A stretch of DNA of 64,000 bases from DASZJY01 sp036260255 (GCA_036260255.1 DATAAF010000057.1:1-64000), one strand, 5' to 3'. Shown: positions 50,749-60,099, counted from the first letter of the stretch. The notes: generated from the letters alone by a model not told the origin. Program-made: numbers and translations.

Positions 50749-52776
50749 CTAGTGGAGACGCCGGCGCATCGTGACCTCCGTACCGCCGGGATCGCGTTGC
50801 ACGTCCAGCTCCATGAGCGAGGCCATGAGTTCCAGGCCCCGGCCGCGCTCGTGGCCGCCCTCGGGCGTCCGCCAGCGGCCCGAGTCCTGCACCGTGACAA
50901 CCAGCTCATCGTCGTCGACCACCGCGACGAACTCGAACGTCGGGCGGGTCGGGGCGACGGGGTGCTGAATGGCGTTGGCGGCCGCCTCGCAAGAGGCGAG
51001 AACGGTCTCGTCGACCTCCGTCTTGGACAGGCCGAGGCGCTCGAGGAAGCGGCGGAGCCGCCGCCGCAGCTCCGGAACGACCGCGGGCTCAGCGCGGAGC
51101 TCCAGCCGGAGGGACCGCGCCGGGGCGGTCAGGAGGCGGAGGGCCAGCATCGCGATGTCGTCGGGGCGGTTGCCGCCCCCGAGCCGGTCGAGCAGGCGGT
51201 CGAGCAGCGGGTCGAGCTCCGCCGGGCCCTGCGCTACCTCCGCCGCCAGTCGGGCGAGTCCCTGCTCCAGGCTCGCGTCGCGGCGTTCGATCAGCCCGTC
51301 CGTGTAGAGGAGCAGGGTGGAGCCCGGATCCATCACGAGCCTTCCCTCCGGGAACGGTGCCGCGCCCGGCACGGCGATGGGAACCGCGAGTCCCGCCTCC
51401 ACGTACCTCGTGGTTCCGTCGGGCAGGGTTAGGAGCGGAGGGGGGTGGCCGGCGTTGGCGAGGCGCAGCTCGCCGGTGTCGAGCCACACCTCGGCGAAGA
51501 CAACGGTCGCGAACTCGCACTCCCCGATGTCGTCCACCAGCCGGTTGAGCCGGTTCAACGCGTCGGCCGGGCCCAGGCCTTCGAAGGCGTACGTGCGCAG
51601 CGCATTGCGCAGCTGGGCCATCGCCGCCGCTGCGTGCACGCCCCGGCCTTCGACGTCACCGACGACGATCACGACGCGACCGTCGAGCGCCACCGCGTCG
51701 TACCAGTCCCCGCCGACCTCGACGTCGTCGCTGCCGGAGACGTAGCGGGCGGCGAGGCTCACGCCGTCGAGGTCGGGGAGGTGCTCGGGAAGGAAGCTGC
51801 GTTGGAGGGTCTCCGCGACCTTGTGCTCACGCCGGAGGATCTCCTCCATGGCAGTGCGGGCCCGGCCCAGCGCCTCGCTCGCCCGCCGGTGCTCGCTGAC
51901 GATGGCGGCGAAGACCAGGGAGCAAAGCGCCACGCTGGCGTTGAAGGTCTGCAGCGTCAACATCCTCGCGGTCAAGGACTCCTCGGCGAAGGGGCCGAGC
52001 TCGCGGGTCGCCGCCCACACCGCCATCCCGGAGACAATGAGGGCCGCCGGGGCCGCGCCGGACTGCTCGAACCGCCAGGCGATCCACCCGAGGACGGGCA
52101 GCACGACGAAGAGCCCGGGCGTGTCGCTGCGGAGCGTCAGCCCCGACGCCACCACCAGGGCGGTGAGCAGGGCCGTCGCCTCGGCCACCCGCCGCCAGTC
52201 GACCGTCGACAGCGCGCGCAACAGCAGGAGCCTCCAGAGGAAGGGGGCGACCGCCAGCACTCCCATGGCGTCCCCCGCCCACCAGACCGACCAGGTGCTC
52301 AAGAACCGGTGGCCGGGCACAGCTCCCGACTCCACGAGCACGGCCGAGCCGACGGTGGCACTGACAAGCATGCTGGCCAGGGCGCCGAGGAGCACCAGGG
52401 CGATGGCATCCCGACGGCGGTCGAGCTGGGGTCGGAACCCGACCCGCCGCAAGAGGTAGGCGGACAGCCATGGGGCGGCGGCGTTGCCTCCGGCGGTTAC
52501 GAGCGCGGCGAGCAGCGAGCGGCTGATCGGGGCGTTGACGGAGAACGCGGCCGCGGCGACGGCCGGCCACACCCGGCGCCCGAAGGCGTAGAACGCCACG
52601 ACGGCGATCCCGGTCGGCGGCCACATGGGCGTGACGTTGCGCTCGACGAGCGCGAGCCGCAGGCTCACCCGCGCCGCGAGGTAATAGGCGACTCCGACGA
52701 GGACGAGCACGCCGAGGCTCCGGATCCGACGCCCACGTGCTCCCAGGGCCTCCCGTCTGGCGGGTGCCGGAGTCAT
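50749..52776 (-). CDS. MASE1 - SpoIIE phosphatase - HATPase (RsbU/RsbW-like) protein
   Basis: About 675 residues. Eight membrane segments with the MASE1 pattern (NVTPMWPPTGIAVVAFYAFG) fill 1-300. A short helical linker leads to a PP2C-type SpoIIE domain (LQRSFLPEHLPDLDGVSLAARYVSG, EVGGDWYDAVALDGRVVIVVGDVEGRG, LLYTDGLIERRD, DDIAMLALR). The C-terminal 135 residues are an anti-sigma-factor-like ATPase (ASCEAAANAIQH, GRGLELMASLM). It probably senses a signal at the membrane and controls a partner-switching stress pathway. ATG 52776. Confidence 0.92.
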   Translation of the reverse strand: MTPAPARREALGARGRRIRSLGVLVLVGVAYYLAARVSLRLALVERNVTPMWPPTGIAVVAFYAFGRRVWPAVAAAAFSVNAPISRSLLAALVTAGGNAAAPWLSAYLLRRVGFRPQLDRRRDAIALVLLGALASMLVSATVGSAVLVESGAVPGHRFLSTWSVWWAGDAMGVLAVAPFLWRLLLLRALSTVDWRRVAEATALLTALVVASGLTLRSDTPGLFVVLPVLGWIAWRFEQSGAAPAALIVSGMAVWAATRELGPFAEESLTARMLTLQTFNASVALCSLVFAAIVSEHRRASEALGRARTAMEEILRREHKVAETLQRSFLPEHLPDLDGVSLAARYVSGSDDVEVGGDWYDAVALDGRVVIVVGDVEGRGVHAAAAMAQLRNALRTYAFEGLGPADALNRLNRLVDDIGECEFATVVFAEVWLDTGELRLANAGHPPPLLTLPDGTTRYVEAGLAVPIAVPGAAPFPEGRLVMDPGSTLLLYTDGLIERRDASLEQGLARLAAEVAQGPAELDPLLDRLLDRLGGGNRPDDIAMLALRLLTAPARSLRLELRAEPAVVPELRRRLRRFLERLGLSKTEVDETVLASCEAAANAIQHPVAPTRPTFEFVAVVDDDELVVTVQDSGRWRTPEGGHERGRGLELMASLMELDVQRDPGGTEVTMRRRLH

Positions 52777-52785
52777 CGGTGCCAA

Positions 52786-52791
52786 AGGCTA
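52786..52791 (-). promoter_or_regulatory. -10 box before the SpoIIE-type gene
   Basis: TAGCCT on the minus strand ends 9 bases before the ATG at 52776. No ribosome binding site is seen, so a very short leader is likely. Confidence 0.35.
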
Positions 52792-53114
52792 CGGGGGGAG
52801 AGCGCTCCGTGGCGGGGGCACCAGCGCCGAGCACGGCCGAGGTCCACCGTCACCGCCGAGACAGCTCGACGCCGCCGCCGCTTGGACGTCGGTCGCCAGC
52901 CGCGACGGGATCGGCAAATTCCCCGCCGGGCATCCCCGAGCCTTGTGGGTGACCTTGCCCGGTCCAACAAGGTGCTGAGACAGGGGAAGCTCCAGGGGCT
53001 ATTTCGTGCTCGGCTCGTCGGCGCGACAACGAACGCCCGACCTCACTGACCCTCACGGCCACGACGTGACTTGCCACCGCGATTCGCTTTGCGGTGTGAC
53101 AGGTCGCTCACTAA
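52792..53114. other. Intergenic stretch without a supported gene
   Basis: About 320 bases between the phosphatase and the NMT1-type gene. Short open frames lack start signals or family features. Local AT content rises towards 53100, where promoter-like elements begin. Confidence 0.4.
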
Positions 53115-53127
53115 ATGTGGACCACAT
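53115..53127. promoter_or_regulatory. ATGTGG-A-CCACAT operator candidate
   Basis: A perfect 6-bp inverted repeat around one base, just upstream of the -35-like element of the NMT1-type gene. The arm spacing resembles GntR/FadR-type sites. Confidence 0.4.
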
Positions 53128-53130
53128 CTA

Positions 53131-53160
53131 TTGCCGCGGCTCGCCGGCCCCATCTTTAAT
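53131..53160 (+). promoter_or_regulatory. Promoter of the NMT1-type gene
   Basis: TTGCCG (53131-53136) and TTTAAT (53155-53160) are 18 bases apart. A 20-base leader with AAGGGGGA follows before the GTG at 53188. Confidence 0.45.
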
Positions 53161-53187
53161 GGACCACTCACAAGGGGGACGCCCATC

Positions 53188-54087
53188 GTGCCTGCGGCCG
53201 GCCGCCTAAGGCTCAGCTTGTACTGCCCAACCTGACTCCCGGGCTACCACCTGCCGTATCTGGCGGCAGGCGCCAGCGGTCTGCTGGCGGAGTACGGGCT
53301 GGAGGTCGAGATACTCGACCCTGCCCCCGGTCCCGAGAACGTCCGGCGGGTGGCCACCGGAGGCGCCGACTTCTGCCTCACCAGCGTGACCCACTACCTG
53401 CGGGCCCGCGCCCAATCCGGCGCTCTTGCCGCTCGCTTCGTCGCCGTCGTGGTCCAGCGCAGCCCCATGGCAGGGATCGTCGTGGCCGACTCGCCGCTCG
53501 CCTCACCCGCCGACCTCGCCGGGAAGCACGTCGGCGGTCCGCCGGACAGCGCCCTGGTCGCCGAGTACCGCTTCGGGCTGTCCTCCCTCGGCCTGGCGCC
53601 TCCGGTCGTCGTCCCCGTCGACTACAGCCTCGCCCCCGCTGCTCTGGGGCGGCGAGAGATCGACGTGGTCCCCGACTTTTCGGATCTGGTTCCCCGCACG
53701 CGGCGGCAGGCCGGCGTTCCCGTGCGGGCGGTGCCGCTGGGCGTCGAGGTCTATGCCAGCGGTCTGGTCGCTGCCGACAGGGTGCCCGACGACCTTGTCG
53801 CGACAATGCGAGCGGCGCTGGCTGAGTCTCTCCTCCGTCAGCGGGCAGATCCCACGGCCGGCCTCGACGAGCTCAGGGCGCGATATCCGGACGTCGACCC
53901 TGCCGACGCGGTGGAGGGGTGGCGGCTGGTCGAGCCCAACATCTTCACCGGAGTGGCGCCGGGCTCCATGGAGGCCGAGCGCTGGCGGCACACGATCACC
54001 TGGACGGCGGCCGCCCACGGAGTCGTCGCGCCGCCGCCGGAAACGGTCTACCGACCCGACCTGGCTCTGGCGCCGGCTGGCCCGTGA
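53188..54087 (+). CDS. NMT1/THI5-type substrate-binding protein with in-frame TGA (candidate selenoprotein, Sec16)
   Basis: 299 codons from GTG 53188 (AAGGGGGA about 9 bases upstream) to TGA 54087, interrupted by TGA at codon 16 (53233-53235). Protein-like sequence continues on both sides: LRLSLYCPT-U-LPGYHLPYLAAGASGLLAEYGLEVE is the normal first strand and helix of NMT1/THI5-like binding domains. Later parts fit (ADFCLTS, ADLAGKHVG, EIDVVPDFSD). The context C13-P-T-U16 is a CxxU redox motif, and a SECIS-like hairpin follows. No signal peptide, so it may be cytosolic. The alternative is a nonsense mutation or sequencing error with a later GTG start at 53350, which would remove the first lobe. 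Confidence 0.65.
53233..53270 (+). promoter_or_regulatory. Candidate Sec UGA and SECIS-like hairpin
   Basis: TGA at 53233-53235 is followed by CCTGCCG-TATCTGG-CGGCAGG (53250-53270), a perfect 7-bp stem with a 7-base loop 22-28 bases after the UGA, within the bacterial SECIS range. Confidence 0.5.
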
Positions 54088-54155
54088 ACGTCGACCCGCC
54101 GCGCTGTCGCGCCCGGAACCAAGACCGCATCAAGCCGACAACTCAAGGAGGCACC

Positions 54156-55745
54156 GTGCGCCGCCGTCGTTCGCTTTCCCTCGTCCTCGTCCTCACCCTC
54201 GCCCTCCTGGCCGCTGCCTGCGGCGACGACGACGAGGGCTCGGGCGGATCGGGACCGCCCACCGCCAGTAGCCAAGAGCTACGAGTCGGCTTCACCGCCG
54301 ACCAGTACGTCCTCGAGGGCCCCGACGCCGCCCTGGGTGCGTACCCGCTCAACACCAACGTCCTGGAGACGTTGACGTACCTGTCGCCCACGTACGAGGT
54401 GAAGCCGCTCCTTGCCGACCGTTGGGAGTTCCGCGCTCCGAACACGTGGCGCTTCTTCCTCCACCCGGGCATCAAGTTCCACGACGGCCAGGCGTTGAAC
54501 GCCCAGGCCGTGAAGACGGGCCTGTTCGACCGCGTGGCCGCCCAGAGAGGCGGAGGCACGATAAAGGCGGGCCCCAACTCGGCGGTCGTCGTCGACGAGT
54601 ACATCATCGACTTCACGCCCACCGCGCCCAACCTCCGGGTGCCCGAACAGATCGTGCACCCCAACAACGCGGTGATCGCCCCCGGCGCCAACCCCGGGAG
54701 GAATCCCGTCGGCACGGGGCCCTTCCGCTTCGTCGAGTACCTGCCCAAGGAGCGCATTGTCGTAGAGCGCAACCCGGACTACTGGGGAACCAAGGCCGGG
54801 CTCGAGCGCATCACGTTCCGCTTCTATCCTGACCCCAGCGCGCGCCGGCTGGCCCTCGAGGCGGGCGACATCGACCTTGCGTTCGACATCCCCCGACCTG
54901 ACGTCAAGGCCCTCCGGGGACGGGGCCTCACCATCGCGAACAGCCCGGTCGGCGCGTACGAGGCCGTGTACGCCAACATCCACGGGACGGGCGAACGCGA
55001 CATCCTGCGCGACGTCAACGTTCGCAAGGCGATCGCCCACGCCATCGACCGCAAGTCCCTGGTCGACAACGTGCTCGAGGGGCAGGCGACGATGGACCAG
55101 ACCTTCGTGCCGCCCGGCAGCCTGGCTCCCTACCAAGCGACGGTCAGGGGGTTCCAGTACGACCAGGCGAGAGCCAGGTCTCTCCTCGACCAGGCCGGGT
55201 GGACACTCGGCGGCGACGGCATCCGTACCAAGGGTGCCCGCCGCCTCAGGCTCCAGCTGGTGTCCGGGTTCCCCTCGGCAGAGGCCCACAAGCCCATCCC
55301 GACGTTCCTGCAGTCGCAGCTCAGGGCCGTCGGCATCGACGTCGAGATCGTCGAGCGGCCCGACTCGGCGTCCTATCAGTCCCTCATCACCAGCGGTCAG
55401 GGCGATCTCTTCATGGAGCAGGGCAACCAGAACGACGCCAATCCCGCATTCCTGCCCGTGCTTCTGTTCGCCTCCTCCGGCTCTGGGGCCTCGGCGCCGT
55501 ACCCGTCGCTGTTCGGCCCGGGCGGGAGGTTCGACGAGATCATGCGCCAGACGCTCACGGAGCCCGACGCGATGAAGGTCCGCCAGCTGACGGCTGAGGG
55601 CATGCACCAGATCATCGACGAGGAGGCGGTGGTCATCCCCCTTGCCGGCATCTTCCGCATCTACGGCATGAAGGACACGGTGCAGGGCTTCACGCCTCAT
55701 GCCTCCTTCCTGAACGTCCGTTGGGAAGGCGTCTCACTCAAGTGA
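54156..55745 (+). CDS. Peptide/nickel-type ABC substrate-binding lipoprotein (SBP family 5)
   Basis: 529 residues. A lipoprotein signal (LSLVLVLTLALLAAAC) is followed by family-5 features: NVLETLTYLSPTYEVKPLLADRWEF, TWRFFLHPGIKFHDGQALNAQAV, GTGPFRFVEYLPKERIVVERNPDYWG and DVNVRKAIAHAIDRKSLVDNV. It binds peptides, glycosides, opines or nickel chelates; the ligand is not predictable here. AAGGAGG precedes GTG 54156. First gene of the importer proper, 68 bases after the NMT1-type gene. Confidence 0.9.
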   Translation: MRRRRSLSLVLVLTLALLAAACGDDDEGSGGSGPPTASSQELRVGFTADQYVLEGPDAALGAYPLNTNVLETLTYLSPTYEVKPLLADRWEFRAPNTWRFFLHPGIKFHDGQALNAQAVKTGLFDRVAAQRGGGTIKAGPNSAVVVDEYIIDFTPTAPNLRVPEQIVHPNNAVIAPGANPGRNPVGTGPFRFVEYLPKERIVVERNPDYWGTKAGLERITFRFYPDPSARRLALEAGDIDLAFDIPRPDVKALRGRGLTIANSPVGAYEAVYANIHGTGERDILRDVNVRKAIAHAIDRKSLVDNVLEGQATMDQTFVPPGSLAPYQATVRGFQYDQARARSLLDQAGWTLGGDGIRTKGARRLRLQLVSGFPSAEAHKPIPTFLQSQLRAVGIDVEIVERPDSASYQSLITSGQGDLFMEQGNQNDANPAFLPVLLFASSGSGASAPYPSLFGPGGRFDEIMRQTLTEPDAMKVRQLTAEGMHQIIDEEAVVIPLAGIFRIYGMKDTVQGFTPHASFLNVRWEGVSLK

Positions 55746-55797
55746 CGCCGGGCCCGGCGCCCCGCCCCTCGCGCCGGGCCCCGATCGGCGACGCCGT

Positions 55798-56763
55798 ATG
55801 ACCCGCGGCGGAGGCGTCGGCGCGTATGTCGTCCGCCGGCTGGTGTTGGTCGTGCCCACCCTGGTGGGGATCACCATCCTGGCCTTCGCTCTGGCCAGCC
55901 TCGCGCCCGGCGACCCCGCCGCCGAGTACCTGCGGCGGGTCTACGGACGGGAGCCCACCCCGATCGAGCTCCGTGACGAGCGCCGGGCGTTGGGGCTGGA
56001 CCGGCCCGTCGTCGTGCAGTACCTGCGCTGGGTGAGCGGGGCCGCCCATGGCGACCTCGGCACCTCGTTCGCCACCCGCCAGCCGGTACGCCGCGAGCTG
56101 CTCCGGCGCATCCCCTTCACCCTCGAGCTGGCGGTGCCCGCCGCCCTGCTGGCTCTCGTCGTCGCCGTCCCCGCCGGCATCGTCTCGGCCATCCACCGCA
56201 ACCGTGTCCTCGACCACGTACTGCGCGTGGGGTCGTTGGCAGGTGCCTCGATGCCGAGCTTCTGGCTGGCGCTGCTCCTCATCATCCTCTTCGCCGTGCA
56301 CTGGTCGCTCGTCCCGGTGGCCGGGCGGGGCGGGCTTTCGGGCCTCGTGCTGCCGACCGTCACCCTCGCCGTCGCACCAGCGGCGGTACTGGCCCGCTTC
56401 ACCCGCTCGGCGATGCTCGAGACCCTCGGAGAGGGCTACGTGGTGACCGCCCGCTCCAAGGGGCTGACCCAGTGGTTCGTCGTCGGCCGGCACGCCTTCC
56501 GAAACGCCCTCATCCCCATCGTCACCGCCTTCACCACCAGCCTGGGGTTCCTGCTCTCCGGGGTGGTCGTGATCGAGACCATCTTCGTGTGGCCGGGCGT
56601 CGGCGGGCTGATCATCGACGCCATCCAGGCGCGGGACTACCCGATGATCCAGGGGTTCGTGCTGTACACGGGCATCGCCTTTCTCGTCATCAACCTTGTG
56701 GTCGACCTGTTGTACCTGGTGATCGACCCTCGGGTGGCGCTGACCACGGAGGAGGCCGCGTGA
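55798..56763 (+). CDS. Dpp/Opp-type ABC permease (DppB-like)
   Basis: 321 residues with six membrane segments. GDPAAEYLRR near the N-terminus, the EAA-type loop YVVTARSKGLTQWFVVGRHAFRNALIPIVT, and ETIFVWPGVGGLIIDAIQARDYPMIQGFVL are typical of DppB. ATG 55798. Its TGA overlaps the DppC-like GTG. Confidence 0.93.
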   Translation: MTRGGGVGAYVVRRLVLVVPTLVGITILAFALASLAPGDPAAEYLRRVYGREPTPIELRDERRALGLDRPVVVQYLRWVSGAAHGDLGTSFATRQPVRRELLRRIPFTLELAVPAALLALVVAVPAGIVSAIHRNRVLDHVLRVGSLAGASMPSFWLALLLIILFAVHWSLVPVAGRGGLSGLVLPTVTLAVAPAAVLARFTRSAMLETLGEGYVVTARSKGLTQWFVVGRHAFRNALIPIVTAFTTSLGFLLSGVVVIETIFVWPGVGGLIIDAIQARDYPMIQGFVLYTGIAFLVINLVVDLLYLVIDPRVALTTEEAA

Positions 56764-57662
56764 CGCTGTTCGACACCACGGTTGCCGAGGGTCGAGTCCC
56801 GGGCGCCACCCCGCTCGCCGTCGAGCCTGAGCACCAGGGCTGGCGCGTGCTGCTGCGCGACCGCACCGCCGTCTTCGGTCTCGGCGTCGTGGCCCTGCTG
56901 TCCCTCGCCGCCGTCCTCGCCCCGCTGCTCGCGCCCCACAACCCCAATGCCGTCGACGCGGTGAACAAGCTCGCCGCGCCGTCTCTCGACCATCCCCTCG
57001 GAACCGACCACCTGGGTCGCGACAATCTCTCCCGCCTCCTGTTCGGGGCTCGTCTGACGATCGGCACGGCCGTTGTGGCGTCGGCCGCCGTCGCCGGTAT
57101 CGGCATCGTGCTGGGCGTTCTGGCCGGCTACTTCGGAGGAGTTGTCGACGCCGTGATCAGCCGGGTGATCGACATACTGCTGGCCTTCCCGACGTTTCTC
57201 GTGGCCCTGGCCGTCACGGGGGCGCTGGGGCCCGGCCTGGGACACGTGGCCATCTCGCTCATCGTCGTGTGGTGGGCCCGCTACGCCCGCATCGTGCGCT
57301 CGGCGGTGATCGCCGAACGAGCCAAGCCCTACGTCGAGGCAGCCAGGGCCGTCGGGACCCCCAGGTCGCGGACGGTCGTCAGCCATGTGCTGCCGAACAT
57401 CATCGCCCCCGTGGTGGTCCTGACCACGCTCGACACGGGTGACCTCCTGCTCGGCATCTCCGCCCTCTCCTTCCTCGGCCTCGGGGTGCAGCCGCCGGCG
57501 GCAGAGTGGGGCGCCATGCTCTCCGAGGCGAGGACGTACCTCAGCAGTGACCCTCTGCTGATGCTATGGCCCGGGCTGGCCCTCTTCCTCATGGTCCTCG
57601 GGTTCAATCTCTTGGGCGACGGGCTCCGCGACGTCCTCGACCCGCGTACCCGCCGGAGATGA
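56760..57662 (+). CDS. Dpp/Opp-type ABC permease (DppC-like)
   Basis: 300 residues. HPLGTDHLGRDNLSRLLFGARLTI, the loop YVEAARAVGTPRSRTVVSHVLPNIIAPVVV and FLGLGVQPPAAEWGAMLSEAR mark DppC. GTG 56760 overlaps the DppB-like stop. The last 99 bases overlap the opposing DppF-like gene. Confidence 0.93.
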   Translation: MTLFDTTVAEGRVPGATPLAVEPEHQGWRVLLRDRTAVFGLGVVALLSLAAVLAPLLAPHNPNAVDAVNKLAAPSLDHPLGTDHLGRDNLSRLLFGARLTIGTAVVASAAVAGIGIVLGVLAGYFGGVVDAVISRVIDILLAFPTFLVALAVTGALGPGLGHVAISLIVVWWARYARIVRSAVIAERAKPYVEAARAVGTPRSRTVVSHVLPNIIAPVVVLTTLDTGDLLLGISALSFLGLGVQPPAAEWGAMLSEARTYLSSDPLLMLWPGLALFLMVLGFNLLGDGLRDVLDPRTRRR

Positions 57663-58745
57663 CCCGCGGCCAGGACGGCGCGCCGGCGGGGACGACTGTT
57701 CGGTACGAGCCGGCGGCGTGTTCTCGGGGAAATGGCAGGCGCTCCAGTGACCGGGCGCCCTCTCCTCCAGCGGAGGCGCGACGACTCGGCAGACGTCCTG
57801 CGCTTTCCAGCACCGAGTGTGGAATCGGCACGCCGGAGGGGGCTCGGCGGGCGAGGGAACGTCCCCGGCGAGGATGATGCGCCGGCGGGTCCGCTCGCTC
57901 TTCGGGTCGGGGATGGGCACCGCCGACAGGAGCCCGACGGTGTAGGGATGGGTCGGGTGCTCGTAGAGCCGGTCGCGTGGGGCAACCTCAACCAGCTGGC
58001 CCAGGTACATCACGCCGACGGTGTCGCTCATGTGGCGAACGACAGACAAGTCGTGAGCGATGACGATGTAGGTCAGGCCCAGCCGGTGCTGCAGGTCTTC
58101 GAGGAGGTTGACGACCTGAGCCCGGATGGAGACGTCGAGAGCGGACACAGGCTCGTCGAGAACGACGAGCTTGGGCCGGAGGACAAGGGCGCGCGCCACG
58201 CCCACCCTCTGGCGCTGGCCACCGGAGAACTCGTGGGGGTACCGGGCGGCGTGCTCAAGGCTCAGACCGCAGAGCTCGAGCATCTCGTCGACCCGGGCCC
58301 GGATCGTCCGACGGTCGACGTTGTGGACGATCAACGGCTCGGACACGATCCGACGGACCGTGTGACGGGGATTGAGAGAGCCGAACGGGTCTTGGAACAC
58401 CAGCTGCATGTCGGCTCGCAGGGCTCGCGTCTCCCTCGCCTCGAGGGCGAACACGTTCCTGCCTCCGAACCGCACTTCGCCCGCCGTGGGCCTCAGGAGC
58501 CTGAGGACGAGACGGGCGATCGTGGACTTGCCACATCCCGATTCCCCCACCAGCCCGAACGTCTCCCCACGACGGACGGCGAACGACACTCCGTCGACGG
58601 CGTGCACGGTGCCGACCCGGCGGCGGGTGAGGGCCCCGCGCGTCACTGGAAAATGCTTCACGAGGTTGTCGACTTCGAGCAGCACTTCGCCGCCGGCGGG
58701 CACGGAGCCGGTGACGTCGACCTCCCGGGTCGACGCCGCGGTCAC
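57564..58745 (-). CDS. Dpp/Opp-type ABC ATP-binding protein (DppF-like)
   Basis: 393 residues: Walker A GESGCGKST, Q-loop FQDPFGSLNPRHTV, signature FSGGQRQRVGVARAL, Walker B LVVLDEPVSALD. The C-terminal cysteine cluster (CRFHTRCWKAQDVC...CHFPE) is usual. A further 49 residues after CHFPE are antisense to the end of dppC and look unstructured, so the original stop was probably lost. GTG 58745 overlaps the DppD-like TGA. Confidence 0.92.
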   Translation of the reverse strand: MTAASTREVDVTGSVPAGGEVLLEVDNLVKHFPVTRGALTRRRVGTVHAVDGVSFAVRRGETFGLVGESGCGKSTIARLVLRLLRPTAGEVRFGGRNVFALEARETRALRADMQLVFQDPFGSLNPRHTVRRIVSEPLIVHNVDRRTIRARVDEMLELCGLSLEHAARYPHEFSGGQRQRVGVARALVLRPKLVVLDEPVSALDVSIRAQVVNLLEDLQHRLGLTYIVIAHDLSVVRHMSDTVGVMYLGQLVEVAPRDRLYEHPTHPYTVGLLSAVPIPDPKSERTRRRIILAGDVPSPAEPPPACRFHTRCWKAQDVCRVVAPPLEERAPGHWSACHFPENTPPARTEQSSPPARRPGRGSSPAGTRVEDVAEPVAQEIEPEDHEEEGQPGP

Positions 58746-59923
58746 CCGCCTTCGTCCTTTGCCACGTTCTGGCCGGTGAGGTCGTCGCCCCCCGCGGCGA
58801 TGACCACCTCGTCGAGCCGGGCGGCTCTTCGCTCCGCCGCCGTCAGCCGTGCGTGCCACCGCTCCCGGGGCTCGTTCAGGCGCTCGACGGGCGAGAACCA
58901 GCCCGGCTCTGACGCGAAATGACAGCGCGCCTGGTGCGCCGCGCCAACCTCGATCAGGGCCGGTACCCGGCTGGCACAAAGGGCGTCGTCGCGGTGCAGG
59001 CAACGCGGGTGGAAACGGCACCCCGACGGTGGGCGAAGGAGCGACGGTGGGTGGCCGGCGATCACCCGGAGGCGGCCCAACCGCCGCCCATCGATGCGGA
59101 CGGCCGACTCGAGGAGGCCCCAGGAGTAGGGCATGCGGGACCGGTAGTAGATCTCGTCCACCGACCCCTGTTCCACGATCTGCCCGGCGTACATGACCGC
59201 CACCCGGTCGGCCAGACCAGCGATCACGCCCAGGTCGTGGGTGATCAGCATGACCGCCGAACCGGTGACGTCGGCCGCCCGTTTCAGCACTTCGAGCACC
59301 TGCGCCTGGATCGTCACGTCCAGGGCAGTGGTGGGTTCGTCGGCGATGAGCAGGTCAGGCGCGCACGCCAGGGCCATGGCGATCATCGCCCGCTGACGCA
59401 TCCCCCCCGAGAACTGGTGCGGGTACTCGTCGAGGCGTTGGGCGGGTTGGGGGATCCCCACCAGGTCGAGCATCTCCACGGCCCGTCTCGTTGCCTCCGC
59501 CCGTGAGACCTTGCGGTGGGCCCGGACCATCTCCACGATCTGGCGGCCCACGGTCAGGACAGGGTTCAGCGACGTCATGGGGTCCTGGAAGATCATCGCG
59601 ATGTCGGCACCCCGCACGGCGCGGAGGTCCCGAGGCGTGAGCTTGAGCAGGTCGCGGTCTTTCCACACGATCGCCTCTGCCTGTATGCGGGCGGGCGGCT
59701 GGGGGAGGAGGCCGAGGATGGAAAGGGCGGTGACGGACTTGCCCGACCCGGATTCACCGACGATGCCGAAGACCTCGCCGGGGCGTACGTCGAAGGACAC
59801 GCCGTCGACCGCCGTCAGCTCGCCGCCCGCAGTGGCGAAGGACGTACGGAGGTCGCGCACCGACAACAGTGGCTGCTGAGACGTCGGGATCGGCTCATGG
59901 TACCGACCCCCTGCCTTGCTCAC
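58742..59923 (-). CDS. Dpp/Opp-type ABC ATP-binding protein (DppD-like)
   Basis: 393 residues: Walker A GESGSGKSVTAL, FQDPMTSLNPVLTV, signature FSGGMRQRAMIAMAL, Walker B LLIADEPTTALDVT, and the C-terminal CRFHPRCLHRDDALC ... CHF cluster. It pairs with the DppF-like protein and serves the permeases encoded convergently. The GTG start at 59923 has no clear ribosome binding site. Confidence 0.92.
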   Translation of the reverse strand: MSKAGGRYHEPIPTSQQPLLSVRDLRTSFATAGGELTAVDGVSFDVRPGEVFGIVGESGSGKSVTALSILGLLPQPPARIQAEAIVWKDRDLLKLTPRDLRAVRGADIAMIFQDPMTSLNPVLTVGRQIVEMVRAHRKVSRAEATRRAVEMLDLVGIPQPAQRLDEYPHQFSGGMRQRAMIAMALACAPDLLIADEPTTALDVTIQAQVLEVLKRAADVTGSAVMLITHDLGVIAGLADRVAVMYAGQIVEQGSVDEIYYRSRMPYSWGLLESAVRIDGRRLGRLRVIAGHPPSLLRPPSGCRFHPRCLHRDDALCASRVPALIEVGAAHQARCHFASEPGWFSPVERLNEPRERWHARLTAAERRAARLDEVVIAAGGDDLTGQNVAKDEGG

Positions 59924-59986
59924 GGCTGGTGAGCGGTGCGCGCGACGGCCAGGGAGTCGCCGATGGGGCGGGCCCCGGTCAGCAGA

Positions 59987-60009
59987 AGAGGCCCTCCGGG
60001 AGGGCCTCT
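59987..60009 (-). terminator. Terminator hairpin after tRNA-Gly
   Basis: A 10-bp perfect stem (AGAGGCCCTC / GAGGGCCTCT, 3-base loop) is followed on the minus strand by TCTTCTG. It lies 15 bases past the tRNA 3' end. Confidence 0.65.
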
Positions 60010-60023
60010 GAGAGGGGGCTTCT

Positions 60024-60099
60024 TGGAGCGGACGACGGGACTCGAACCCGCGACCCTCACCTTGGCAAGGTGATGCTCTACCAACTGAGCCACGTCCGC
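60024..60099 (-). tRNA. tRNA-Gly (GCC anticodon)
   Basis: 76 bases including an encoded CCA. The 7-bp acceptor stem GCGGACG/CGTCCGC, the D arm with GGCTCAGTTGGTAGAGC, anticodon stem CACCT-TGCCA-AGGTG with anticodon GCC, and the GGTTCGAGTCC T arm all fold correctly. Discriminator base T. Confidence 0.97.

Noticed and set aside
60024..60099. tRNA as a selenocysteine tRNA or an integration site
   Set aside because: Anticodon GCC and a 7-bp acceptor stem make it an ordinary tRNA-Gly. No integrase or duplicated 3' end lies nearby.
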